Assembly (NCBI GenBank): GCA_041687435.1
Contig: JAWLBX010000005.1
Location: 124,001 to 188,000 of the forward strand
DNA length: 64,000 nt
Origin: JACKII01 sp041687435
GTDB taxonomy: Bacteria; Pseudomonadota; Alphaproteobacteria; Bin95
Reading direction: 5' to 3'
In this document: piece after piece, positions 51,698 to 60,224 of the stretch
Layout of the letters: every line of letters starts with the position of its first letter
Position numbering within the stretch: position 1 is the first letter of the stretch
The notes under the pieces: model-generated
What the model was told of the DNA's origin: nothing
Database searches by the model: none
Seen by the model: the letters and a program-made list of their open reading frames with translations, nothing else
Program-made: the position numbers and the translations under genes

Positions 51698-53260
51698 ATG
51701 CAAGACACCAAAGCCAAGCTTTTGATCCGCAATGCCACACTCGCCGATGTGGCAGAGATTGTAGGCCTTTCCCGCCGTGTCTACGCCGCCGAACTCAGCT
51801 ATTCTCCGCAGCAGGTGCGTGGCCAGATCAACAACTTCCCGGACGGCGTGTTCGTCGCCGTCTACGACGGCAAGATTGTCGGCTATTGCGTGACCTGCAT
51901 CGTTGAGGAGCGGATCGCACGACGCCAGCACACCTGGAACGAAATCAGCGGCGGCGGGTTCAGTTCGCGCCACAATCCGGAAGGCGACTATCTCTATGGC
52001 CTCGACGTATCGGTCGATCCGGAATACCGCCGCCTGCGAATCGGCCAGCGTTTCTATCGGGCCCGGCGCGAGTTGTGCCGCAGGCTGGAGCTGAAGGGCA
52101 TCATGTTCGGCGGGCGAATGCCCGGATACCAGCGCCGCCGCAAGGATTATCCGGACCCGGAGGCCTATTTGGAGGCCGTGCGGAACCAGGCGCTCAACGA
52201 CCAGGTCATTGCCTTTCAGATGAAGCAGGGCTTCCAGCCCATCGGTATCCTGAAAGGCTATCTGCCGGAAGATAAGCCGTCGGGCGGTCACGCCGTGCAC
52301 ATGCTTTGGACCAACGAGCTGGCGACGGAAATGCCCGCCTCGCGCCTGACCCGGCCCGATCACCGCCTGCCGAACCAGGTGCGGGTCGCCACCGTTCAGT
52401 TCCAGATGCGGCGCATCGCCAATGTCGAGGAGTTCGAACGCAACATTGAATATTTCGTCGATGTCGCCTCCGACCACCGCTCGGACTTTGTGACCTTCCC
52501 GGAACTTTTTACGACGCAGTTGCTCTCCCTGGAGACTGAAAAGAAACCGCCGCACGAGGCGATCCGCAAGGTCACGGAATACACCGACCGCTTCAAGGCG
52601 TTCATGAGCAGGCTGGCGGTTTCCTACAATGTCAACATCATCGGCGGCTCTCACCTGACCATGACGGAAACCGGCTCGATCCGGAACACGTGTTTCGTGT
52701 TTCTGCGCGATGGCGCGATCTATGCCCAGGACAAGCTGCACCCGACCCCGTCCGAGCACGAGTATTGGCACATCGAGGGCGGCGACGTTGCGCTGGTAAT
52801 CCCGACCGACTGCGGCCCCATCGGCGTGATGATCTGTTATGACAGCGAGTTTCCGGAACTTGCCCGCATTTTGGCGGATCAGGGCGCGCTGATGCTGTTC
52901 GTGCCCTTCTGCACGAGCGAGCGGCGCGGTTATCTGCGCGTGCGCTATTGCTGCCACGCCCGCGCCATCGAGAACCAGTGCTACATGATCCTGTCCGGCG
53001 TGGTCGGCAACCTGCCGAACGTGGACGCGATGGATGTGCATTATGCCGAAAGCTGCATCCTGACGCCGTCGGACTTTCCGTTCGCGCGGGATGGTGTTGC
53101 CGCCGATACGGCGCCGAACACGGAGACGATTGCCCTTGCTGACCTGTCGCTGCCGTCACTGCTGACCAGCCGGCACACCGGTACGACGCGCAACTACGCC
53201 GACCGGCGCTTCGATCTGTACCGTATCACCTGGTCGAAAACGGCCTTTCCCGGCACTTGA
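51698..53260 (+). CDS. GNAT acetyltransferase-carbon-nitrogen hydrolase fusion
   Basis: A 520-residue two-domain protein (YhcX-type). Residues 5-200 are a GNAT fold: LYGLDVSVDPEYRRLRIGQR carries the acetyl-CoA loop, and QMKQGFQPIGIL the C-terminal strand. Residues 227-515 are a nitrilase-superfamily amidohydrolase with Glu269 (FPELFTTQ), Lys346 (AQDKLHPTPSE) and Cys380 (MICYDSEFPE). Substrates are unknown; the fusion suggests sequential acyl transfer and hydrolysis. Divergent from the DMFase-like gene. Confidence 0.9.
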   Translation: MQDTKAKLLIRNATLADVAEIVGLSRRVYAAELSYSPQQVRGQINNFPDGVFVAVYDGKIVGYCVTCIVEERIARRQHTWNEISGGGFSSRHNPEGDYLYGLDVSVDPEYRRLRIGQRFYRARRELCRRLELKGIMFGGRMPGYQRRRKDYPDPEAYLEAVRNQALNDQVIAFQMKQGFQPIGILKGYLPEDKPSGGHAVHMLWTNELATEMPASRLTRPDHRLPNQVRVATVQFQMRRIANVEEFERNIEYFVDVASDHRSDFVTFPELFTTQLLSLETEKKPPHEAIRKVTEYTDRFKAFMSRLAVSYNVNIIGGSHLTMTETGSIRNTCFVFLRDGAIYAQDKLHPTPSEHEYWHIEGGDVALVIPTDCGPIGVMICYDSEFPELARILADQGALMLFVPFCTSERRGYLRVRYCCHARAIENQCYMILSGVVGNLPNVDAMDVHYAESCILTPSDFPFARDGVAADTAPNTETIALADLSLPSLLTSRHTGTTRNYADRRFDLYRITWSKTAFPGT

Positions 53261-53284
53261 GCCGGAAAAGGCCGTGCCGACGGG

Positions 53285-53725
53285 TTATTGAGCCAGGCGG
53301 CCCTTCACCATGCGCGGCGAGGCGCCAACGCAGGGCGTGTCGCCACAAACGCAGGCAAACGGCCGGAACAGCCGGTCTTCCGTCTGTTCGTAGTTCATGG
53401 TGACCCAGTCGCCCGCGGCAATCGGCCGGCGGGCGGTGAAGGTTCGGCTGCGCATGTCCACGTCACAGTTCGGATCGCAGCGGTGCAGGATCTTCCCCAT
53501 GAAAAAGGGATCGTGCAGATACAGGCCCGGCTCTACCTGCAACGTGAACAGCGTGATCTCGCTGCTGTAAAAGCCGGTGAACCGGAAGACGACTTCGCCC
53601 GGTTCGAACGGGACCAGGGTCACGACGCCGTCGCCGACCCCGCGTCCAATCGGCCGGATGGCGAACCGTTCGTGCGTTGGCTCGAACGGAAATTCAGGCA
53701 CGGTGTCCGGATAAAACCGCGTCAT
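53285..53725 (-). CDS. SET-domain protein (lysine methyltransferase-like)
   Basis: A 146-residue stand-alone SET domain. Motifs: GRGVGDGVVTLVPFEPGEVV (N-terminal SET strands), HRCDPNCDVDMRSRTFTARR with the NHxC-like element at 81-87, AGDWVTMNYEQTEDRL, and post-SET cysteines in FACVCGDTPCVG. It would use SAM to methylate a lysine in a protein. It is coupled to the SpeD-like gene by a 4-base ATGA overlap. The bacterial target is not predictable. Confidence 0.85.
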   Translation of the reverse strand: MTRFYPDTVPEFPFEPTHERFAIRPIGRGVGDGVVTLVPFEPGEVVFRFTGFYSSEITLFTLQVEPGLYLHDPFFMGKILHRCDPNCDVDMRSRTFTARRPIAAGDWVTMNYEQTEDRLFRPFACVCGDTPCVGASPRMVKGRLAQ

Positions 53726-54099
53726 TTGCGCAGCAGCGTCTGGCTGTCGATGCCTGAAGGCGCAAACCAGTCCCGGACCGTTTCGAGCACGGCCTCGGCT
53801 TCGAAATCCTTGCAGGAGAACACGTCCAGATACATGTCGCGTGCTTCGTCATTGGTGTGAATGGTGATGGCGCTGGTCTGGATCAGCTGAACGGCGGAAA
53901 TGCCGACCTCGTCGCCTTCGCCAAACCGTTCCACGAATGGTTCGCCAAAGGGCACCATGTCGATACGCTTGACCATGTCGCGGCAGAAATCCGCGATCTT
54001 TGCTTTCTCCAGCAGCGCGGCGTTACAGCCGGACGCTGTCAGGATCACATGTTTTCCATAATGTTTGATGCCATCGACGACGATGCGCTTGTAGGGCAT
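53722..54099 (-). CDS. Divergent SpeD (AdoMet decarboxylase) family protein
   Basis: A 125-residue protein with the SpeD core VGISAVQLIQTSAITIHTND and MYLDVFSCKDF. Compared with class 1b AdoMet decarboxylase, the pyruvoyl-forming Ser (Ser76), processing His (His81) and catalytic Cys (Cys96) are present. The residue before the cleavage Ser is Thr instead of Glu, and the one after is Ala instead of His. Autoprocessing may still occur. SpeD homologues with arginine or ornithine decarboxylase activity have been described, so the substrate may not be AdoMet. It is coupled to the SET-domain gene. Confidence 0.8.
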   Translation of the reverse strand: MPYKRIVVDGIKHYGKHVILTASGCNAALLEKAKIADFCRDMVKRIDMVPFGEPFVERFGEGDEVGISAVQLIQTSAITIHTNDEARDMYLDVFSCKDFEAEAVLETVRDWFAPSGIDSQTLLRK

Positions 54100-54418
54100 G
54101 GATGGGGGGTTCCCTTACGGAACAGAAGTGACACAACCGAAGAAACGCCCGCCGCCCGATCGCACCGGACGAGAGCGTTCCCCGCTCTCAGCGCCCGAAA
54201 CGGGGGCGCAACCGGCTGCGTACGATCAGGCCGGAAAGCGGTATCCCGTTCCGTGTCCCGATCCATGCAGGTGGCCGCTATATGATGAAACAATGCGGGC
54301 GCCACAAGCGGATTGTTTGGCTTGTGGCACCCATGAACTGAGTCATAATGACGCGGAAAAATCCTGCCGGCTGAATTGAAAATTTTGTATTCAAAATCAG
54401 CCCATTGGCTGGGCCAAT
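54100..54418. other. 319-base intergenic region
   Basis: No convincing ORF. It contains the promoter region of the SpeD-like gene (minus strand) and two stem-loops. GCCACAAGC/GCTTGTGGC lies at 54301-54309 and 54320-54328. A minus-strand hairpin at about 54399-54415 precedes a TGATTTTG run and may terminate the nitroreductase transcript. Confidence 0.5.
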
Positions 54419-55120
54419 CTAGCCGTCGTGCCAGGTGACCCAATTTTCCAGCGGCGCGCGTTCCGTCACCAATTGGCTGATCGGCGCCGTCTCGTCCGCA
54501 TAACCCAGTGCCATGCCGCAGACCACGGTCTGATTCTCGCCAAATCCGACCTCGCGCCGGATGACAGTGTGGTAATGACACCACGCCGCCTGTGCGCAGG
54601 TATCGAGGCCGAAGCCGCGGGCCGCTGTCACGACATTGCCGAGGAACATGCCAAAATCGAGCCAGCTGCCGATTTCCAACGCCTTGTCGATGGTGAAGAA
54701 AATGCCGACCGGGGCATCGAAGAACACGAAATTGCGGCCGGTCTGGGCGAACATCTTGTCGCCATCGCCCCGCCCGATCCCCAGCAGGCCGTACATGTCC
54801 CAACCCACCTTGCGGCGGCGCGATTTGTAGGGCTCCGGGAACACGTCCGGATAGTAATTGTATTCGGCTACGTGTTTGTCGTTCTCGGTCTCCCGTGCAT
54901 GCAGAACCGCCTGACAGACCCGGTCCCGGGCTGCGCCGGTGACGACGTGCGCCTGCCAGGGCTGCATGTTGGTTCCGGACGGTGCGCGGGACGAAACCTC
55001 CAGGATCTTGCGCACCGTTTCCACTGGCACCGGCGTCGGCAGAAACGCACGGACGGAGCGGCGGGAGGCAAGCGCAGCCTCGACCGCAGGGTCGAGCGAG
55101 GGCGTGGCGGGGGTGTTCAT
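54419..55120 (-). CDS. Nitroreductase family protein
   Basis: A 233-residue FMN-dependent NAD(P)H oxidoreductase. Seen: RRSVRAFLPTPVPVETVRKI, SSRAPSGTNMQPWQAHVVTG (FMN contact), and a C-terminal GFGENQTVVCGMALGYADE with FGMFLGNVVTAARGFGLDTC. The insertion with DVFPEPYKSRRRKVGWDMYG is characteristic of a larger subgroup. The physiological substrate is unclear (quinone, nitroaromatic or other). Confidence 0.9.
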   Translation of the reverse strand: MNTPATPSLDPAVEAALASRRSVRAFLPTPVPVETVRKILEVSSRAPSGTNMQPWQAHVVTGAARDRVCQAVLHARETENDKHVAEYNYYPDVFPEPYKSRRRKVGWDMYGLLGIGRGDGDKMFAQTGRNFVFFDAPVGIFFTIDKALEIGSWLDFGMFLGNVVTAARGFGLDTCAQAAWCHYHTVIRREVGFGENQTVVCGMALGYADETAPISQLVTERAPLENWVTWHDG

Positions 55121-55206
55121 GGTCAGACCTTCAGGGCAGGGGAGCGGTATCGCGGTTGGCGAGCCTGATAGCAGACTTCGCCCGCAGGCGGCACCCCGGC
55201 CGCGGA

Positions 55207-57030
55207 TCAGAACGCCATGCGGAAGGTGAGGGCGCCGCCATAGCCGAGATATTCGTCCGAACCCAGCCCGGAGACATCGCCGCGAATGCCGATGTTCATG
55301 TTGGGGCCTGCAGTTGCCTCGACGCCGGCGGATAGCCGGGCGGAAAGCGCGCCATCGATATCCGGCAGACCGGAATTGGCCGATGCATCCTGGTTGGAGA
55401 ATTCATACTCCGCCTTGACGGCGGCCCAGGGCATCAGTTCCATCGACTGCAGCGATACCGGCATGATGACCCGCGGCCCAACCGAGATGCGGCCGGCGTT
55501 GATTGTTTCCTCATCGTGCCGGAAGCTGGCGCTATCGGTATAGGAATCCTGCCGCTCGCTTGAAAAGGTGATGCCGGCTGCGGGCTCGACAATCACCCTG
55601 CCCATCGGGAAACGGGCCGTGATATTGGCTGCGACTGTGCCGCGATCGGCATCGAAAGAGCCGGTCGTACTGCCGGACGCCGTGTCGTAATCCAGCCGCG
55701 AATAGGCCGCCAGCACGTCCAGATAGATGTTGTGGGTGACGGCAACGCCACCATAGACACCGACGTGGAAGCCGCTTGCATCGAATTCGCCATCAATGCC
55801 GCTTGCGCGGGTGTCAAAATTTGCGGTGCCATAGCCTGCCAGCACACCCACCAGCACTTTCGCGCCGATACGGCGGTCGACGCCGCCAAGGAAATCGAAG
55901 GTCGTGCCGTCGAACGAGGAGCCCTCGCCATCGTAGCCGGTGCCCTGGCCCTTGATCCAGACGCCCCAGGGGGAGGCCGGCGCCATGGACGAACCGCCGG
56001 CGGCGGCGAGTTCGGCGCTGTTACCTTCGCCGGGGCGGGCGTGGGCGGCGGGGTTCAGGCTGGCAAATTGAACGTGGTTCGTGGCGCCCACTTGCGTGGT
56101 CGAATCCAGGGTGCCCAGCCGGCCCAGCACCACGGTTTGAATGCCGGATGACATGGCGGCGGCCTGGTGGTTCATGACCGCTGGGCTCAGGGCGTGCTGC
56201 TGGTCGAACAGATTGACGGTTTCCTGCGGCGTGCCGAACAGGGCGGTCAGGCTGTTGACGGAAAGCCCCATGTTGAACAGGGCGGTCATCTCGCCGGTGG
56301 CAAGATCGATGCTGTAGAGATCGTTCGTGCCGCGATTGGTCACCGCATACATAACGCCATCGACGTAGGCCAAGCCGGTGACGGTATCGGTCGCGGCGCC
56401 GCCAATGGTTAGCGGCGTAACCAACGTGGCTTCGCCGGTTGCCAGGTCGATGGTAAACAGCGAACTGTCGTTGTTGTTGGTGGCGGTGACCGCATACATG
56501 GTCTGGCCGGTCCAGGCCATGCCGCCCGTTGGGCGGTTCATTCCGGTCATATGGCCGATTTCGGTCATCGCGCCGGTGGCCAGATCGACCGTCACCAGGA
56601 CGCCCGGCCGGGTCTCTGGCCCGGCATCGTGCGCAGAGCCGTAAAGCGTGTTGCCGACGAATTCCAGTGCGGTCAGCGTGTCGGTAAGGTTTCCAATCTC
56701 GTCGAGCGGATGACCGGAAAGCATCAGCGAGTCGGTGGTCAGGCCAGTAACCGGGTCGATGCTGACGAGGCTCTGGGGGAAATCGTCAAAATCAGTCGTC
56801 GACCAATAGATCGTCGACCCGTTCGGCGAAATCTGGATCTCCGGGCCGCAGCAGTCGCGCTCGGTATTCGGCGCGTTGAGGCCGGTCACCACCATTGTGT
56901 CGGTGTCAATGGAGTAAAGAACGCCGTCAAAATCGCCATGGCCAAACAGGGTCACGGCAGAGGCCGGAGGCCCCGCCAGTGTAGCGGCCGATAACCCCAA
57001 GGCTGAAACTGATACCAGTAATTTGCGCAC
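55207..57030 (-). CDS. Outer-membrane autotransporter-type barrel with repeat passenger
   Basis: GTG 57030 starts a signal peptide (MRKLLVSVSALGLSAATLA ending PASA) with GGAG nine bases upstream; an in-frame ATG at 57066 adds 12 residues. Of about 607 residues, the first 270 form a propeller-like passenger with repeated LYSIDLATGEMT, VTVDLATGAMTEI and FTIDLATGEATLV units (PQQ/DUF4394-like). The last about 260 are a beta-barrel ending GGALTFRMAF, with the terminal Phe of outer-membrane proteins. A surface-exposed or secreted adhesin or sensor is inferred. Confidence 0.82.
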   Translation of the reverse strand: MRKLLVSVSALGLSAATLAGPPASAVTLFGHGDFDGVLYSIDTDTMVVTGLNAPNTERDCCGPEIQISPNGSTIYWSTTDFDDFPQSLVSIDPVTGLTTDSLMLSGHPLDEIGNLTDTLTALEFVGNTLYGSAHDAGPETRPGVLVTVDLATGAMTEIGHMTGMNRPTGGMAWTGQTMYAVTATNNNDSSLFTIDLATGEATLVTPLTIGGAATDTVTGLAYVDGVMYAVTNRGTNDLYSIDLATGEMTALFNMGLSVNSLTALFGTPQETVNLFDQQHALSPAVMNHQAAAMSSGIQTVVLGRLGTLDSTTQVGATNHVQFASLNPAAHARPGEGNSAELAAAGGSSMAPASPWGVWIKGQGTGYDGEGSSFDGTTFDFLGGVDRRIGAKVLVGVLAGYGTANFDTRASGIDGEFDASGFHVGVYGGVAVTHNIYLDVLAAYSRLDYDTASGSTTGSFDADRGTVAANITARFPMGRVIVEPAAGITFSSERQDSYTDSASFRHDEETINAGRISVGPRVIMPVSLQSMELMPWAAVKAEYEFSNQDASANSGLPDIDGALSARLSAGVEATAGPNMNIGIRGDVSGLGSDEYLGYGGALTFRMAF

Positions 57031-57161
57031 GCCAATGCACTCCGATTGCCGAACCGAGTCGATCATTGAAAAGCTAAAGCATAATATTTCTCGAAGCCAA
57101 CCGTAAATTGAAGCAGTTGGCTTTAAGCGTTAATGGGTTACCTTGCAGTGCTGCTGTGGAC

Positions 57162-57205
57162 CAAAAAGGAGGCCGCAAAGCCCACGATCTGGGGTCTGCG
57201 GCCTC
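57162..57205 (-). terminator. Rho-independent terminator of the aldehyde dehydrogenase gene
   Basis: On the minus strand GAGGCCGCA (57205-57197) pairs with TGCGGCCTC (57177-57169), loop 19 bases, followed by TTTTT (57167-57163). It lies about 64 bases after the aldehyde dehydrogenase stop. Confidence 0.85.
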
Positions 57206-57268
57206 GATCGATCGTCCGCCGCCGGCATGGTCTGCGGCAGAAGGCGGGATGATCCACGAATCGCCAAT

Positions 57269-58690
57269 CTAGACGGCGAAGCCGCCCGTCTTGGTTTCCA
57301 GATATTCGGCGATGCCCTCGCGCGCGCCCTCGCGGCCAAGGCCGGAATCCTTGGTGCCGCCGAACGGCGCATAGGCGCTGGTCGGGTTGATGTCGTTAAT
57401 GCCGATAATGCCGAAGTTCAGCCCTTCGAACGCGCGCATGCCGGTGGCGATACTGTTGGTGTAGGCATAGGCGGCCAGCCCGTACTGGGTGTCGTTCGCC
57501 ATCGCCAGCACGTCGTCGTCATCGGTATAGGTGATGACCGGGGCGACCGGGCCGAACGTCTCCTCGCGGTAGATCAGCATGTCCGGGCGCACATCGGCCA
57601 GCAGGGTGGGGGCATAGAAGCTGCCGCGGTCCAGGCCATTGTCCATCAGCCGGTGGCCGCCCGCCAGCACGCGCGCGCCTTTCTCGACCGCGTCTTTCAC
57701 CTGCCGGTCGATCTTCTCGATCGCGGCCTCGTTGATCAGCGGGCCGACGCCGATGCCGTCCTCCAGGCCGTTGCCGGCGCGCAGGCGGTTCACCCGGCTG
57801 GTGAATTCCGCCAGGAAGGGCTCGGCTTGGCTTTCATGCACGAACATGCGGTTGGGGGAAATGCAGGCCTGCCCGGTGTTCAGGAACTTGACGGCCGCTG
57901 CACCCTTGGCCGCGTGCACCGGATCGGCATCCTTGAACACGATAAAGGGTGCATGGCCGCCCAACTCCATCGATACGCGCTTCATGTTGCTGGCCGCCAT
58001 GCCCGCCAGCATCTTGCCGACCGCGGTGGAGCCTGTGAACGTGATCTTGCGCACCAGCGGGTTGGTGCAGAATTCCTCGCCCACCGGCTTCGGGTCGCGG
58101 GCGGTGACCAGGTTGATGACGCCTTCCGGCACGCCGGCGTCGATGAAACACTTGAACGTCTCGATGGCGCAAAGCGGCGTCGCCTCTGCCGGCTTCAGCA
58201 CGATGGTGCAGCCCGCCGCCAGTGCCGGCGCCATCTTCCGGGTCAGCATGGAGATGGGGTAGTTCCAGGGCGTGACTGCGGCGACGACGCCCACAGGCTG
58301 ACGCAGCACCATAAAGCGCTGATCGCCGCGGGCGCTGGGCAGGATGTCGCCATAAACCCGCTTCGCTTCCTCCGCATAGAACAGCAGGAAGTCGGCGGCA
58401 TAGCCGACCTCGTTGGTGGACATGCGCAACGGCTTGCCCTGTTCCACCGTCATGAGCTTGGCCAGATCGCTGCGCCGCTCCAGCATGAGCTGGTGCGCCT
58501 TGTAGAGAATGGCCGAGCGCTCGAACGCGGTCTTGCCGGCCCAGGCGGGAAACGCCTTGTGCGCCGCTTCGATTGCCGCCCGCGCTTCGGCCTGGCCGCC
58601 GTCGGCAACCTGGCCGATTTCCTCGCCAGTGGCAGGGTTGGTGACCGGGAATGTGGGGCCGGAAGTGGCCCAGACGCCGGAAATGTACAT
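57269..58690 (-). CDS. NAD(P)-dependent aldehyde dehydrogenase, GabD-like
   Basis: ATG 58690 gives MYISGVWATSGPTFPVTNPA and 473 residues; upstream residues are Pro/Ala-rich and unlikely. Catalytic Glu lies in VSMELGGHAPFIVF and Cys in LNTGQACISPNRMFV. The coenzyme region VVAAVTPWNYPISMLTRKMAP, substrate-side GPLINEAAIEKID and FGGTKDSGLGREGAREGI fit succinate-semialdehyde dehydrogenases. It converts semialdehydes to acids; exact substrate inferred. Terminator at 57162. Confidence 0.9.
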   Translation of the reverse strand: MYISGVWATSGPTFPVTNPATGEEIGQVADGGQAEARAAIEAAHKAFPAWAGKTAFERSAILYKAHQLMLERRSDLAKLMTVEQGKPLRMSTNEVGYAADFLLFYAEEAKRVYGDILPSARGDQRFMVLRQPVGVVAAVTPWNYPISMLTRKMAPALAAGCTIVLKPAEATPLCAIETFKCFIDAGVPEGVINLVTARDPKPVGEEFCTNPLVRKITFTGSTAVGKMLAGMAASNMKRVSMELGGHAPFIVFKDADPVHAAKGAAAVKFLNTGQACISPNRMFVHESQAEPFLAEFTSRVNRLRAGNGLEDGIGVGPLINEAAIEKIDRQVKDAVEKGARVLAGGHRLMDNGLDRGSFYAPTLLADVRPDMLIYREETFGPVAPVITYTDDDDVLAMANDTQYGLAAYAYTNSIATGMRAFEGLNFGIIGINDINPTSAYAPFGGTKDSGLGREGAREGIAEYLETKTGGFAV

Positions 58691-58998
58691 GGGAAGAGGC
58701 TCCGATTGTGGAGGATATCGTCTGTCTGTGTTGGCGAGCAGAGATAGCGGGTTTGGCGTGAAGGGGGAAGGGTGCGCGGCTGGCGCAGCAACGCCGGGCG
58801 CCAAATCGTCATCCACCCCTTGCCGCGACCTTGATTTGGGTCAATGTCACGGGCGGTCATGGCGCTAGATTTACGCCAGCCGTTTGTGAATCGGCGAGCA
58901 TGACCCAGCGATCCGCCGCGTGCCAGTTACGGCAGGCAGCGGCACGCGCTTGCAATCGGTTTTGATGGCCAAGCCCCTGCATATAGGAGAACCTGCAA

Positions 58999-59628
58999 AT
59001 GTCTCTGCATCTCGGCGATACAGCCCCGAACTTCACCATCGCCACCACAAAGGGCGAGATTGATTTTCACAAATGGGCCGGCGATTCCTGGGTGTTTTTC
59101 TTCAGCCATCCGGCCGACTTCACGCCCGTATGTACGACCGAAATGGGCATGACTGCAAAGCTGGCGGCGGAATTTGCCGAGCGCAATGTCAAGCCGCTTG
59201 GCCTGTCCACCGACACGGTGGAAGAGCACATGAAATGGATCGAGGACGTGAACGATACGCAGGGCGCGGATCTGCAATTCCCGATCGTCGCCGATGCGGA
59301 CCTCAAAATCTCCCGCCTCTACGACATGATCCACCCGGATCAGAGCGAGACGGCGGCCGTGCGCTCGGTGTTCATCATCGACCCGCAGAAGAAAATCCGC
59401 CTGACCATGACCTATCCGATGAGCTGCGGCCGCAACTTCGACGAAATCCTGCGGGTGATCGATGCGCTGCAACTGTCGGACGCGAAGCGGATCGCGACGC
59501 CGGCCAACTGGCGCCCAGGCGACAAGGTCATCATTCCGCCGTCGATCAGCAATGCCGAGGCGAAGGACGTGTTTCCGCAGGGCTGGGACGAGGTCCGCCC
59601 CTATCTGCGCCTGACCAGCGTCAACTAA
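58999..59628 (+). CDS. 1-Cys peroxiredoxin (Prx6 type)
   Basis: A 209-residue peroxidase. The peroxidatic Cys45 lies in HPADFTPVCTTEMG. The longer C-terminal domain typical of Prx6 (YPMSCGRNFDEILRVIDALQ, then WRPGDKVIIPPSISNAEAK) is present. There is a second Cys in YPMSCGRN where Prx6 members often have Thr. ATG 58999 has GGAGA nine bases upstream. It reduces H2O2 and lipid peroxides. Confidence 0.94.
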   Translation: MSLHLGDTAPNFTIATTKGEIDFHKWAGDSWVFFFSHPADFTPVCTTEMGMTAKLAAEFAERNVKPLGLSTDTVEEHMKWIEDVNDTQGADLQFPIVADADLKISRLYDMIHPDQSETAAVRSVFIIDPQKKIRLTMTYPMSCGRNFDEILRVIDALQLSDAKRIATPANWRPGDKVIIPPSISNAEAKDVFPQGWDEVRPYLRLTSVN

Positions 59629-59638
59629 CGCGCCTCCT

Positions 59639-60214
59639 TCACTCCGCCGCGGCCTCCACCGCTGCCGCGACCCGCGCCATCAGGGCCGGGTCGCTCCAGA
59701 TGTCGTGGCGGTCTTCGGCGTAGGCGAGGGCGTTTTCGTAGTAGATCAGGGCGTTGCGGTGGCACTGGCGGAAATTGTCCCGCGTCGCCACCACCTTGCC
59801 CGGCAGCCCCATCACCACCGAGTTGTCGGGGATCACCGTGCCTTCCGTCAGGAAGGCGCCGCCGGCGATGACGCAGTTCGCCCCGACCTTCACCCCATCC
59901 ATCAGCACCGCGCCGATACCGACCAGGGTGTTGTCGCCTATCTGTGCGCCATGGACCACGGCGCGATGGGTGATGGAGCAATAGTCGCCGATTACGGTCG
60001 GGCCGGTTCCGCCGACATGGAGCATGGCATGGTCCTGCACGTTGCAGAACCGGCCGATGCGGACGCCGTGCATCTCGGCCCGCACCACCGCGTAGGGCCA
60101 GAAGCTGGTGCCCTCGCCGGCCTGCACGTCACCAAACAGGCGCACGGTCGGGTCAACATAGGCGGGCCTGTCGAGCCGAACCGAAGGGGCGAAGGGAGGG
60201 GCTCCGTAGCTCAT
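59639..60214 (-). CDS. Gamma-class carbonic anhydrase-like protein
   Basis: A 191-residue left-handed beta-helix. ATG 60214 starts MSYGAPPFAPSV. The three metal His sit in VQDHAMLHVGG and GDYCSITHRAVVHGA, and RAEMHGVRIGRF matches the family. It may hydrate CO2 or play another role, as many homologues are uncharacterised. Convergent with the peroxiredoxin, 10 bases apart, and overlapping in frame the region next to the amidase (10-base gap). Confidence 0.92.
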   Translation of the reverse strand: MSYGAPPFAPSVRLDRPAYVDPTVRLFGDVQAGEGTSFWPYAVVRAEMHGVRIGRFCNVQDHAMLHVGGTGPTVIGDYCSITHRAVVHGAQIGDNTLVGIGAVLMDGVKVGANCVIAGGAFLTEGTVIPDNSVVMGLPGKVVATRDNFRQCHRNALIYYENALAYAEDRHDIWSDPALMARVAAAVEAAAE

Positions 60215-60224
60215 GAAGCGTGCC

